DNA of 11,604 nt from NCBI GenBank assembly GCA_002793885.1, contig PFEG01000039.1:1-11604 (forward strand), read 5' to 3'. Under the pieces are notes generated by a model. The model had not been told where the DNA came from and searched no databases. It was given only the letters and a program-made list of their open reading frames with translations. The position numbers and the translations under genes are program-made. Of the stretch, positions 1 to 6,710 are shown one piece after another; within the stretch, counting starts at the first letter, position 1, and each line of letters starts with the position of its first letter. This DNA comes from Candidatus Saccharibacteria bacterium CG10_big_fil_rev_8_21_14_0_10_47_8. Its GTDB lineage: Bacteria; Patescibacteriota; Saccharimonadia; Saccharimonadales; UBA10212.

Positions 1-1
1 T

Positions 2-283
2 GAGTGCCCCTCACCAGTTGGCGCGATATCAGAACGATGGACCACAAAAGGCATGCTGGAGCATAATATTAAGATGGAAAAATACATCAAGGACACCATG
101 TCTCACTATGAGGGCATATTGGTAAAAAAAGATGAGGAGATCCAAGGACTCTATAAAATAGAAGCCGAGCTTAACCAACTAAAGGAAGAACTTAACAGTC
201 TTGGGAGTTCGGAAACCTCAACCCTACCCCATAAGCTAGAAGCAATCGTCGGCCATTTTACTCATAAGAACGACAAACTATGA
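2..283 (+). CDS. C-terminal fragment of unidentified protein with coiled-coil tail
   Basis: The frame is open from base 2, with no stop before the TGA at 281-283, so this is the 3' end of a gene whose start lies outside the window. The ATG at 53 is probably internal. The visible 93 residues begin with a short Pro/Gly-containing stretch (ECPSPVGAISERW). They continue into a charged, heptad-like region (roughly fragment residues 20-65, rich in E, K, L, I and Q) that should form a coiled coil, then a short tail. No catalytic motif is visible. Its stop overlaps the next gene's start as ATGA, so it sits in the same operon as two glycosyltransferases. Coiled-coil tails are known on glycosyltransferases and methyltransferases of O-antigen clusters, so it may be the end of such an enzyme, but that is inference and I do not recognise the protein. 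Confidence 0.7.
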   Translation, partial: ECPSPVGAISERWTTKGMLEHNIKMEKYIKDTMSHYEGILVKKDEEIQGLYKIEAELNQLKEELNSLGSSETSTLPHKLEAIVGHFTHKNDKL

Positions 284-2055
284 TTAGAAAAATAGCCGAT
301 AAGGCACTACCGCATGGAAGTGTTCGGCGTATCTACGCCGGCCATATTAGGAATCGTATACTAAAACGTCAAAAAAATAAAATTAGTAAAGGTAGGGCTT
401 ATCAATACGATGAGTGGATCAAGATAATTGAGCCCAAAACACTTTCTCCAGTCTTAGAGACCCAAGATATAAAAATATCGATAGTAGTACCGTGCTATAA
501 CACTCCTGATAAATATATAAAGGAGTTAGTAGAATCACTTCTTGCTCAAACATATTACAACTGGCAGTTATGTATAGCCGATGGCTCTACGGAAGAATCG
601 TCGTCTGATGACATTAAAAGATATTGTGGACTTGATGAAAGAATTGAGTATATTCTTCTCAATAAAAATAGAGGCATATCAGCCAACACTAATTATGCGA
701 TTGCCAAGGCTAATGGTACGTACATCGCATTTTTAGACCACGATGATATTTTACCTAAATGGGCTATTAACGAAGTTGCGACCGCAGCAAAAGCACATCC
801 AAAAACTGATATTTTTTATAGCGACGAGGATCGTTTGAGCGAAAACGGAAAAATAAGGGTAGCACCGCTTTTTAAACCAGGCTGGTCACCAGAACTTTTT
901 TTCTGCGTAAATTATCTGGCACATTTTTTAATTGTTAAAAAAAGTCTAATGAATAAACTCAAAGAACTTCGTTCGGAATATGACGGATCTCAGGACTATG
1001 ACTTAGTTTTAAGAGCCCTCGACCATCAGCCCAAGATAGCACATATCTCTAAGGTTCTTTACCACATGAGAATGGCCAAAAACTCTACCGCTAGGCAGAT
1101 TTCTATAAAAGATTACGCCCACACCGCGGGCAATCGGGCCATCGCGGATTATTTTACCCGCAACCATGTGGAGGCCCAGGTTCTGACTATGCAAGATCGC
1201 CCCACTAATCATCGGATCAAGTATCGGCCAAAAGGCGCTCCGCTGGCGTCTATTATTATCCCCTTTAAAGATAAGTCGGATCTTCTGAAAAAATGTATAA
1301 AAAGCATAGAAGAGAAGACTTCTTATAAAAACTACGAGCTGATATTAATTTCAAACAACAGCACAGAGAAGGCAACCAAAAACTACCTGAAAAGACTGAA
1401 AAACAATAAGAAAACCAAAATTTATTACTACGACAAACCCTTCAACTATTCGGCTCTAAATAATTTTGGACGTCGGCAAGCCAGTGGCGAGGTACTAGTA
1501 TTTTTGAATAACGACACCGAGATTATCAGCCCTGAGTGGCTCGATGAACTCATCGGGGTAGCCCAACAGCCCGAAATAGGCACAGCAGGACCATTATTAC
1601 TTTATCCTGACCAGACTATTCAGCACGCCGGCATCATTGTTGGTCTACGCGGAGTGGCTGGACATGTTTTTAAGGACCTGAAACTTGGGGTACTAACACC
1701 ATTTTGGTTGCCAGATTGGCCGCGCAATTTTCTTGCCGTAACTGGCGCCTGCCTAGCCGTAGAAGCTGGTAAATTCGACAAGGTAAAAGGATTTGACGAA
1801 AAAATAGTAATGGCTGGTAGCGATGTAGTATTCGGAATAGATTTATTTGAGGCGGGCTATCGGAATGTCTATTGGCCGTATGCTGTCTTGACGCATCATG
1901 AATCAAAATCCGTTGGTTCGTATGCAAACGCCCCACCGAGTGACTACAAGCACTCGATAGTACGCTATAAACCTTACCTGAATTACGGTGATCCATACTT
2001 TAATGATAATCTGGACATAATGTCGGAGATACCCATTTTGAGGCGCATTTTATGA
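280..2055 (+). CDS. Tandem two-domain family 2 glycosyltransferase
   Basis: This 591-residue cytoplasmic enzyme is expected to transfer two sugars, or the same sugar twice, from nucleotide-sugar donors to a growing surface polysaccharide. GT2 domain 1 starts at about residue 67 (SIVVPCYNTP), carries the DxD-type metal site as FLDHDD at 151-156, and the GSQDYDL motif at 236-242. GT2 domain 2 starts at about residue 324 (SIIIPFKD), with FLNNDTE at 408-414 and AGYRNVYWPYAV...HHES at about 525-541. The order and motifs match O-antigen/rhamnan glycosyltransferases with duplicated GT2 modules. No membrane segment is seen; the basic N-terminus (about residues 1-45) may touch the membrane. The start overlaps the upstream stop (ATGA) and has no Shine-Dalgarno, so translation is probably coupled. 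The acidic cluster expected late in domain 2 reads GSDVVFGID rather than the usual NDVDFCL. Acceptor and donor cannot be read from sequence. Confidence 0.93.
   Translation: MIRKIADKALPHGSVRRIYAGHIRNRILKRQKNKISKGRAYQYDEWIKIIEPKTLSPVLETQDIKISIVVPCYNTPDKYIKELVESLLAQTYYNWQLCIADGSTEESSSDDIKRYCGLDERIEYILLNKNRGISANTNYAIAKANGTYIAFLDHDDILPKWAINEVATAAKAHPKTDIFYSDEDRLSENGKIRVAPLFKPGWSPELFFCVNYLAHFLIVKKSLMNKLKELRSEYDGSQDYDLVLRALDHQPKIAHISKVLYHMRMAKNSTARQISIKDYAHTAGNRAIADYFTRNHVEAQVLTMQDRPTNHRIKYRPKGAPLASIIIPFKDKSDLLKKCIKSIEEKTSYKNYELILISNNSTEKATKNYLKRLKNNKKTKIYYYDKPFNYSALNNFGRRQASGEVLVFLNNDTEIISPEWLDELIGVAQQPEIGTAGPLLLYPDQTIQHAGIIVGLRGVAGHVFKDLKLGVLTPFWLPDWPRNFLAVTGACLAVEAGKFDKVKGFDEKIVMAGSDVVFGIDLFEAGYRNVYWPYAVLTHHESKSVGSYANAPPSDYKHSIVRYKPYLNYGDPYFNDNLDIMSEIPILRRIL
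2040..2043 (+). promoter_or_regulatory. Shine-Dalgarno for the WsaF-like gene
   Basis: GAGG lies 8 bases before the ATG at 2052, inside the 3' end of the preceding glycosyltransferase gene. It supports this start together with the ATGA overlap. Confidence 0.5.
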
Positions 2056-3332
2056 TCAAAGGCCAAAGTTTTAAAAAAGCCGCCTGGGTACTTAAAAACG
2101 AAGGCCCTATCAGCTTCGGTAAAAAAAGTGTCAAGGTAGCGATTTCCAAGGTGGTCAAAGAGAAACATCACAGACTAAAAACTTCTGATGAGTATAATTA
2201 TTTGTCGAACACAGTTTTTCAGATAACGGAAAAGGATATATTAAAAAGCAAGAAGGTTACGAGCGGAGAGATCGCAAAAGTATCTTCGGCACTTTGGTTT
2301 CTTCCGTACTTTAAACATATAACTTTCGGAGGAATCTTCACCATCCTCCGCTCCATGGAGTATTTTGCTAAACAGGGTGTCAAGACAACAATTATCATTT
2401 ATGATAATAAATACTTAGATCTCAAAAAGACCAAGGCTGAGATATCCAAGCACTTCCCGGGGCTATCGGATGTCGAAATCATGACTTGTGATTTAGAAAG
2501 ACAAAGTCTAGACGAACTACCCCATGTCGATATTGCCTTTGCCACTATATGGATGTCTGCCTACTTTCTTCTGAAGTACAACAATACCAAACGCAAATAC
2601 TATTTTATCCAAGATTACGAACCCCTATTTTATCAAGCAGGCTCTATGTATGCTCTAGCCGAGTCTACATATCGTTTTGGTTTTACGGGAGTTGTTAATA
2701 CCCCAGGCTTGCTTTGGTCGGTTAATCAAAGACACGCTCAAGAAGGTGTAAGCTTTGTTCCAGCTGTAGATAAGCGTTACTACTATCCATTTAAGAAAAA
2801 AGAAACTAAGAAGGTTAAAATATTCTTTTATGCTCGCCCCGGAAATCCGCGCAACGCGTTCGAACTCGGTGTTCTTATAATTCAGGATTTAATTAAGAAA
2901 TATGGCCATAGGATAGAAGTAGTTACAGCCGGTGCAGATTGGGATGAAGCCGACTATGGCCTCAAGGGCCTGATTATCAATAAAGGTCTTCTAGGTAGTT
3001 TAGAAGAAGTGGGGGACTTATATCGTAGCTGCGACATAGGTTTTGTGTTTATGCTGTCCAAGCACCCCTCTTATCAGCCTTTTGAATTCATGGCTTGCGG
3101 TATGGCCACAGTTACTAATCGTAACGAAGATAACCTATGGCTTTTCAGAGACAGAGAAAACTGCTTGCTAGCAGAACCCTCACCCGCTGACATGGCAGAA
3201 AAAATTAGCATTCTTGTAGACTCTCCAGCGCTACGTAAAAAAATCGCCAAAGAAGGACAACGCAGTATTAATTTTGATTGGGACACAGAGCTACAAAAAA
3301 TATGGGATTATATAAAAATTAGCGGCCGGTAA
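2052..3332 (+). CDS. WsaF-like glycosyltransferase (rhamnosyltransferase-type, GT-B fold)
   Basis: This 426-residue cytoplasmic glycosyltransferase resembles WsaF, the beta-1,2-rhamnosyltransferase of S-layer glycan assembly, and related rhamnan-synthesis enzymes. The N-terminal Rossmann-like half (about residues 78-245) carries FGGIFTILRS at 92-101 and FIQDYEP at 185-191. The C-terminal nucleotide-sugar half carries YARPGNPRNAFELG at 260-273 and the HPSYQPFEFMACG block at 338-350, whose Glu matches the donor-binding acid of GT4-type enzymes. Length fits the family. It overlaps the tandem GT2 gene by ATGA, so the two are likely made together and act in the same polymer. The 3' end overlaps the convergent methyltransferase gene by 14 bases. 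The donor may be an activated rhamnose, but specificity is inferred from family only. Confidence 0.88.
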   Translation: MIKGQSFKKAAWVLKNEGPISFGKKSVKVAISKVVKEKHHRLKTSDEYNYLSNTVFQITEKDILKSKKVTSGEIAKVSSALWFLPYFKHITFGGIFTILRSMEYFAKQGVKTTIIIYDNKYLDLKKTKAEISKHFPGLSDVEIMTCDLERQSLDELPHVDIAFATIWMSAYFLLKYNNTKRKYYFIQDYEPLFYQAGSMYALAESTYRFGFTGVVNTPGLLWSVNQRHAQEGVSFVPAVDKRYYYPFKKKETKKVKIFFYARPGNPRNAFELGVLIIQDLIKKYGHRIEVVTAGADWDEADYGLKGLIINKGLLGSLEEVGDLYRSCDIGFVFMLSKHPSYQPFEFMACGMATVTNRNEDNLWLFRDRENCLLAEPSPADMAEKISILVDSPALRKKIAKEGQRSINFDWDTELQKIWDYIKISGR

Positions 3333-3336
3333 ATTT
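3315..3336. repeat. Near-palindrome holding two convergent, overlapping stop codons
   Basis: AAAATTAGCGGCCGGTAAATTT reads almost the same on both strands, with few mismatched positions. It contains the TAA of the plus-strand glycosyltransferase gene (3330-3332) and the TAA of the minus-strand methyltransferase gene (3319-3321). As a result the two unrelated proteins end alike, ISGR and FTGR. It could fold into a weak hairpin on either strand and might help separate the two operons. There is no clear T-tract on either side, so it is not called as a terminator. Confidence 0.5.
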
Positions 3337-4149
3337 CAAGGGCTGCAAATACTGAGCCATAGCCTCTACGGAAGAAGTTTTCTCCAGAACTATAATATCC
3401 TGACCATTGGAAGCGTCTTTAATACCCGACCACGCCCCCCTGTGTACATGCTGCCCATGGATTCCAAGGCCCGCACTCAGAAGCATCTTTTTTATTTTTT
3501 GTGGAGTATAACCAACCGCGCCTTCGGGGTAATCCTTATCGTTTATGTAACAATTTCTGCTAAGCTTATGTTTAAACGCAAGCGGATGTCTCATAGCTTT
3601 GTTTGGACTTTCGGAGAGTGTTTTAAGAGCTTTTTCATCGATAACGAAAAAGGAGGCGATTACTAAACTCCCTGGTTTTAGAACGCGACGAAACTCCTTT
3701 AAATAATGGGCTATATCTTTTTCAAACATGTGAGTGAAAACAGAGTGCAGAAAGATTCGATCAACGGAACTATCTTTAGCAGGAAGTTTAATATCAAGGG
3801 TTGATAATGTGCCTTCACTATTGTGAATTTGACTCTTTATATCGTAGTAGTGGAAAGTGAAGTTTTTGTGTTTTTTCGTGATGTTTTGTTTGCACCAATC
3901 TATGCTGGGCTTGATAATATCAAAGCCTACATATCTTCCTTTTGGGGATAATATTTTTGTAAGTTGTATAGCATCTCGGCCAACACCAGAACCAACTTCC
4001 AGAACGAAATCATCATGATTGATAGGGGCATATTTACGGTACATTTCAACGTGATAATTTGATATTTCCTCCCAATCATCAGTACCCCCACCGGTTAAAA
4101 TGACCAGATTCTCCGGTATGTTATAACCGTCGTATTTTAAATACTTCAT
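3319..4149 (-). CDS. Class I SAM-dependent methyltransferase
   Basis: This 276-residue soluble protein has a Rossmann-fold methyltransferase core. Motif I is VLEVGSGVGRDA at 49-60, the acidic residue of motif II is in GFDI (about D77), the motif IV region is DRIFLHSVFTHM at 130-141, and VLKPGS is at 156-161, a layout typical of Methyltransf_11/25-type enzymes. The 100 C-terminal residues (H- and K-rich, then GAVGYTPQKIKKML) resemble the lid region that selects substrate. The substrate is unknown; glycan O-methylation fits the glycosyltransferase neighbours but is inference. The start has no Shine-Dalgarno. A TATACT sequence ends 11 bases before the ATG, so the gene may have its own promoter and a very short leader. 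An 83-base gap separates it from the DUF5648 gene upstream, and its end overlaps the convergent plus-strand gene. Confidence 0.9.
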   Translation of the reverse strand: MKYLKYDGYNIPENLVILTGGGTDDWEEISNYHVEMYRKYAPINHDDFVLEVGSGVGRDAIQLTKILSPKGRYVGFDIIKPSIDWCKQNITKKHKNFTFHYYDIKSQIHNSEGTLSTLDIKLPAKDSSVDRIFLHSVFTHMFEKDIAHYLKEFRRVLKPGSLVIASFFVIDEKALKTLSESPNKAMRHPLAFKHKLSRNCYINDKDYPEGAVGYTPQKIKKMLLSAGLGIHGQHVHRGAWSGIKDASNGQDIIVLEKTSSVEAMAQYLQPLKFTGR

Positions 4150-4160
4150 GCTTTTACTTT

Positions 4161-4166
4161 AGTATA
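4161..4166 (-). promoter_or_regulatory. Possible -10 element for the methyltransferase gene
   Basis: TATACT on the minus strand ends 11 bases before the methyltransferase ATG. That would give a transcript with almost no leader, in line with the missing Shine-Dalgarno. No -35 match is seen at 16-18 bases upstream, so this is only a candidate. Confidence 0.2.
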
Positions 4167-4181
4167 TATGAACTGTAGTCG

Positions 4182-4200
4182 GGGGGCTATTTAAGTCCCC
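4182..4200. repeat. Short GC-rich hairpin in the 83-base intergenic gap
   Basis: GGGGGCT (4182-4188) can pair with AGTCCCC (4194-4200) across a five-base ATTTA loop. As plus-strand RNA this is seven pairs including one G-U; on the minus strand one pair becomes an A-C mismatch. It lies between the DUF5648 gene and the methyltransferase gene. No T-tract follows on either strand, so a terminator role is doubtful; it could be a processing or pausing site. Confidence 0.35.
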
Positions 4201-4224
4201 AACAAAGATGCAGTAAAAGGTAGC

Positions 4225-4245
4225 CGTACCTATTACGGTGGTACG
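4225..4245 (-). terminator. Hairpin over the stop codon of the DUF5648 gene (weak terminator candidate)
   Basis: CGTACC and GGTACG (4225-4230 and 4240-4245) form a perfect six-base inverted repeat around a nine-base loop that contains the TAA stop of the secreted protein gene. On the minus strand it is followed within a few bases by CTACCTTTTAC, an interrupted T-run. This could slow or partly end transcription before the methyltransferase gene, but it is weak as an intrinsic terminator. Confidence 0.3.
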
Positions 4246-5603
4246 CAAAAAGATACCGAACCGATATTAGGATCTTTGAAACTGCCGCTGCCATCATCTA
4301 CAAAGCCCCCATAAACAATAGCCCAGTATCTGTCTACTGAATTTAAGTTTGTGGTGTAAAAATGGTCGCCGTTGCCGCCATGCCAAAGTTGGTAAACGGG
4401 TATACCTTGTGAGCAGGGCTGGCTGGCACCGGAATTATTTGCCGGCCAGGCGTAAAAAGCTACACCCTCATCCCTATAGCCGCCGTTTACGATTGCCCAA
4501 TATCTGTTTGGCCCATCAGGGATGTACCAATGGTCGGTTAGGCGCCCATTGTATTCACTATAAATTGCCACCATACCGCCGGTAGTATCGGTCCCAACGT
4601 TAAAAGGTCTGCCGTCATCAGCGAAGCCAGCAACCGTTTTAGCGACCGCTCTCTCGTTCTCTCGTGCCGTATAGTAATGACCAAGACCACCTGGACCCCA
4701 CAATCGATAAATTACGCTCTGGATGGTGCCACCGTATATTGAACCGGTACCAAAATAGTTTTGAAAAATGTTATCGAAACTATTATTCCCCGAAAAGTGT
4801 GGAGTGTAGCGATAAAGTGCAGCCGTAGCACCCGTGTCCAGATGGATAGACTGACCGTCAATCGGACAGTACCCATCATAAAGAGTGGAGGAACCACCGG
4901 ATACGCGCTGCCAAGTCCCTTGGGTCATACACCCATAGTAAGTAGTCCCAGGATCATTCGAGTTGTCCCAGCCAGGCTTTTGGATATTCCAATTTACATT
5001 GCCTTTAGATCGTTGTTCATTGAATTTAAATTTCCAAGCCGCCGAAACTATCTGCTTGCTAAAACCCTCGGTGTTAGCCTGGCAATTACCAGGACAATTA
5101 TTGCCGACAGCTATTGGAACACAACCGCCCGAATGCGGGCAGGCTGAAGTACAGGGAATATTGCCGTTTCCCCACAAATTACACTGGAAAGTGACGCTGG
5201 GGTCGGGTGTGTTTACATAGCAGCCCGCACTGCCAGTAATTAGGCTTTGCTCTTTTTGCAGCGTAGCAATCAGAACTTGCGGGTTCAGATCATAAGCTTG
5301 GGCGGCATGGCCAATGACCTTCCCGGCTGACACCAAACCTCCGAACTTAAAGCCCTCTGTCGGATTATAGCCAATGGGGTCTTCGGCTTGGAAACCTCTA
5401 CTCGAGCTGATACAACTGCTGGGGAAGAAAGTATTTAACCACTCATCTATCTTGTCGGCTGACATCGAGCTTGAGTTATCAAAAACACTATCGTCCATTA
5501 GGTTGCTGTAGTTAGTAGCAGCAATCGCCTTAGGCGAGTAGAAGAAACTGATAGAACCTACGGCCATCACAACCAAAATAAATTTTGCTAGGAGGTTCTT
5601 CAT
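4233..5603 (-). CDS. Secreted cysteine-rich protein, lysozyme-like region plus three DUF5648-type repeats
   Basis: This 456-residue exported protein has a signal peptide at 1-29 (basic MKNLLAK, hydrophobic core, then AIAA). Residues about 85-135 contain GKVIGHAAQAYDLNPQVLIA followed by TLQKEQSLI at 114-122. This pattern resembles soluble lytic transglycosylase/lysozyme-like folds, with Glu118 placed like the catalytic acid. Residues about 297-445 hold three tandem repeats (starts near 297, 346 and 403) with VYxLW...DHFYTT and RYWAIVxGGxxDDG motifs, matching DUF5648, a probable surface-binding beta module. The mature part has twelve cysteines (64, 128, 141, 151, 155, 161, 170, 174, 225, 246, 397, 453), an even number that suits disulfides outside the cell. 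The ATG overlaps the upstream stop (ATGA) and has a GGAAG seven bases away. Related Patescibacteria proteins are often labelled hemagglutinin-like. Peptidoglycan cleavage is inference, not shown. Confidence 0.85.
   Translation of the reverse strand: MKNLLAKFILVVMAVGSISFFYSPKAIAATNYSNLMDDSVFDNSSSMSADKIDEWLNTFFPSSCISSSRGFQAEDPIGYNPTEGFKFGGLVSAGKVIGHAAQAYDLNPQVLIATLQKEQSLITGSAGCYVNTPDPSVTFQCNLWGNGNIPCTSACPHSGGCVPIAVGNNCPGNCQANTEGFSKQIVSAAWKFKFNEQRSKGNVNWNIQKPGWDNSNDPGTTYYGCMTQGTWQRVSGGSSTLYDGYCPIDGQSIHLDTGATAALYRYTPHFSGNNSFDNIFQNYFGTGSIYGGTIQSVIYRLWGPGGLGHYYTARENERAVAKTVAGFADDGRPFNVGTDTTGGMVAIYSEYNGRLTDHWYIPDGPNRYWAIVNGGYRDEGVAFYAWPANNSGASQPCSQGIPVYQLWHGGNGDHFYTTNLNSVDRYWAIVYGGFVDDGSGSFKDPNIGSVSFCVPP
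4302..4510 (-). repeat. Intragenic repeat encoding RYWAIV-type DUF5648 units
   Basis: Two similar DNA stretches, around 4302-4334 and 4478-4510, encode RYWAIVYGGFVDDG and RYWAIVNGGYRDEG. They share long runs of identical bases such as GCCCA-TATCTGT with a spacing of about 176 bases. This is the DNA trace of a module duplication inside the secreted protein gene. The more N-terminal repeat is more diverged. Confidence 0.6.
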
Positions 5604-6196
5604 GGCGTTACTTCCAAACTCAAGCTGTCATCGGCGGAGGCGGTTTTACCATTAAGAGTAGCAACAGCTGTGATTTTCCATTTCCCCTGCGACATGCCCG
5701 CATCCTTAACATCCCAGTCCCACACTACTGAGCCGGAACTGTCCACAGTTTTGGAATCAAGTTTTTTAACATCGCTTCCTTTCATAAACTGTATATAGCA
5801 AGTTGCGCCAGGAGTTGTGGTACAAAGAGATTCTTCGGACGAGGGAGTATCATTTTTTCCGGGGAAGTGATTACTTACAAAAGTACCAGACGGAGTTGCG
5901 GGACCAGCTCCGGATGGCGCCTTGGCCGGAACACCGGAGGCGGATTTATCAGTTTTTGTCGTCGTGGACGAGGTAGCAGGGCTACCCTGGGCAGCTGAAG
6001 TAGATTGAGGGTTTTCTGAGGTAGATGAGGTAACGGTAGTTACGGGTTTAGCTGGGATAATAACGCTAGCGCTCCTAGAGTAATGAGAATAAGCAAACAC
6101 TCCTAAAGCAGTTAATACTGCAATTGCCCCAATAATGATGAAGGGGTTTAATCGACGAAACTTTCGAATAGCTCTTCTAATGAGTTTAGTGACCAT
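5600..6196 (-). CDS. Membrane-anchored Ser/Thr-rich stalk protein with C-terminal Ig-like domain
   Basis: I chose the ATG at 6194-6196 (198 residues). A start further out, at 6358, would run 65 bases into the GtrA gene and add a stretch with no family resemblance. The N-terminus is strongly basic (KLIRRAIRKFRRL), followed by one membrane helix at about 19-38, so the body should lie outside the cell. Residues about 45-122 form a low-complexity linker rich in Ser, Thr, Ala and Pro, probably an extended and possibly glycosylated stalk. Residues about 124-198 look like a single Ig-like/beta-sandwich domain, with VVWDWDVKDAG, GKWKITAVATLNG and a final SLEV strand, plus Cys125 and Cys133 that may pair. 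The gene overlaps the secreted DUF5648 gene by ATGA, so the two products are probably made together and may interact. I do not know a specific function. No Shine-Dalgarno is clear. Confidence 0.8.
   Translation of the reverse strand: MVTKLIRRAIRKFRRLNPFIIIGAIAVLTALGVFAYSHYSRSASVIIPAKPVTTVTSSTSENPQSTSAAQGSPATSSTTTKTDKSASGVPAKAPSGAGPATPSGTFVSNHFPGKNDTPSSEESLCTTTPGATCYIQFMKGSDVKKLDSKTVDSSGSVVWDWDVKDAGMSQGKWKITAVATLNGKTASADDSLSLEVTP
5611..5615 (-). promoter_or_regulatory. Shine-Dalgarno for the DUF5648 gene
   Basis: GGAAG on the minus strand lies seven bases before the ATG (5601-5603), inside the end of the stalk protein gene. It fixes this start and suggests re-initiation after the ATGA overlap. 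Confidence 0.5.
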
Positions 6197-6293
6197 AGTA
6201 TCTATTTTAAACCTATAATATAAGTGTACTGTAAGAAAAACTGCCTGGCAATTTAGCTGGGCGGACGCACTAACGAATACTGTATTTTTTGAA
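6197..6293 (-). other. 97-base intergenic gap before the stalk protein gene
   Basis: This is one of the two sizeable gaps on the minus strand and would be the natural place for a promoter serving the stalk and DUF5648 genes. It is AT-rich near the start codon and contains TATATT/TATTAT and TAAAAT stretches that could be -10 elements. I find no TTGACA-like -35 at normal spacing and no convincing terminator after the GtrA gene; the short TGCCTGGCA palindrome is too small. Confidence 0.3.
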
Positions 6294-6710
6294 TCATAGC
6301 TCGTTCTTAAAAATGAAGCGTTTACGGACCCAATAACTATAGAAAAATACCACGACAATAGCCATTACTTTAGCTACAAAAGGCAATAATTTTAATATTT
6401 CCACACAGAAACTCGCAACCATAAGCTGTAGTACAATCCCTATAACGCTCGTGATTATTATTAAACCTGCCTCTATATGGATTTTGTGCCGACTGCCTTT
6501 AAATACTACAACCCTGCTTAGATACCAGTTAAGAATAATGGCAACTACGTTACTAGCAGGAGTTGCTATTAGGTAAGAAGTCTTTAATCCGGAATTAATA
6601 ATTACAAATACCATAAGTTCAATGATGACTACAAACCCAGCAACAAAAAAGTACCGAACAATAGGTTTTACTAATTGTGCTGAGATATATTTTGTTAGCT
6701 TATCTATCAT
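6294..6710 (-). CDS. GtrA-family membrane protein
   Basis: This 138-residue polytopic membrane protein has four predicted helices (about 16-38, 44-63, 78-104, 108-128), the size and layout of GtrA (PF04138). After helix 2 comes NWYLSRVVVF (61-70) and after helix 4 YWVRKRFIFK (126-135). These are the paired N-x-x-x-x-R-x-x-x-F-like turns characteristic of the family. GtrA-like proteins are thought to help move undecaprenyl-phosphate-linked sugars across the membrane for glycosylation of surface polymers. The gene overlaps the end of the flippase-kinase fusion by 11 bases, which suggests coupled translation and a shared pathway. No Shine-Dalgarno is visible. The sugar carried is unknown. Confidence 0.9.
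   Translation of the reverse strand: MIDKLTKYISAQLVKPIVRYFFVAGFVVIIELMVFVIINSGLKTSYLIATPASNVVAIILNWYLSRVVVFKGSRHKIHIEAGLIIITSVIGIVLQLMVASFCVEILKLLPFVAKVMAIVVVFFYSYWVRKRFIFKNEL

Noticed and set aside
53..283. Complete small gene starting at ATG 53
   Set aside because: The same frame is open back to base 2 and no Shine-Dalgarno precedes 53, so it is better read as the end of a longer gene.
1670..1996. Minus-strand 108-codon frame opposite the tandem GT2 gene
   Set aside because: Composition (many Arg, His, Gln) and lack of motifs fit a shadow of the well-supported plus-strand gene.
4182..4200. Intrinsic terminator
   Set aside because: The stem is good on the plus strand, where no gene ends nearby, and no T-run follows on either strand; kept only as a hairpin.
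4761..5220. Plus-strand open frames opposite the DUF5648 gene
   Set aside because: They are rich in Arg and Pro with no recognisable motif, and lie fully antisense to a clear secreted protein gene.
6242..6250. TGCCTGGCA palindrome as an operator or terminator
   Set aside because: Nine bases with no loop of usable size; expected by chance.
6197..6358. N-terminal extension of the stalk protein gene
   Set aside because: It would overlap the GtrA gene and adds sequence with no domain; the basic start and membrane helix begin at the ATG at 6196.
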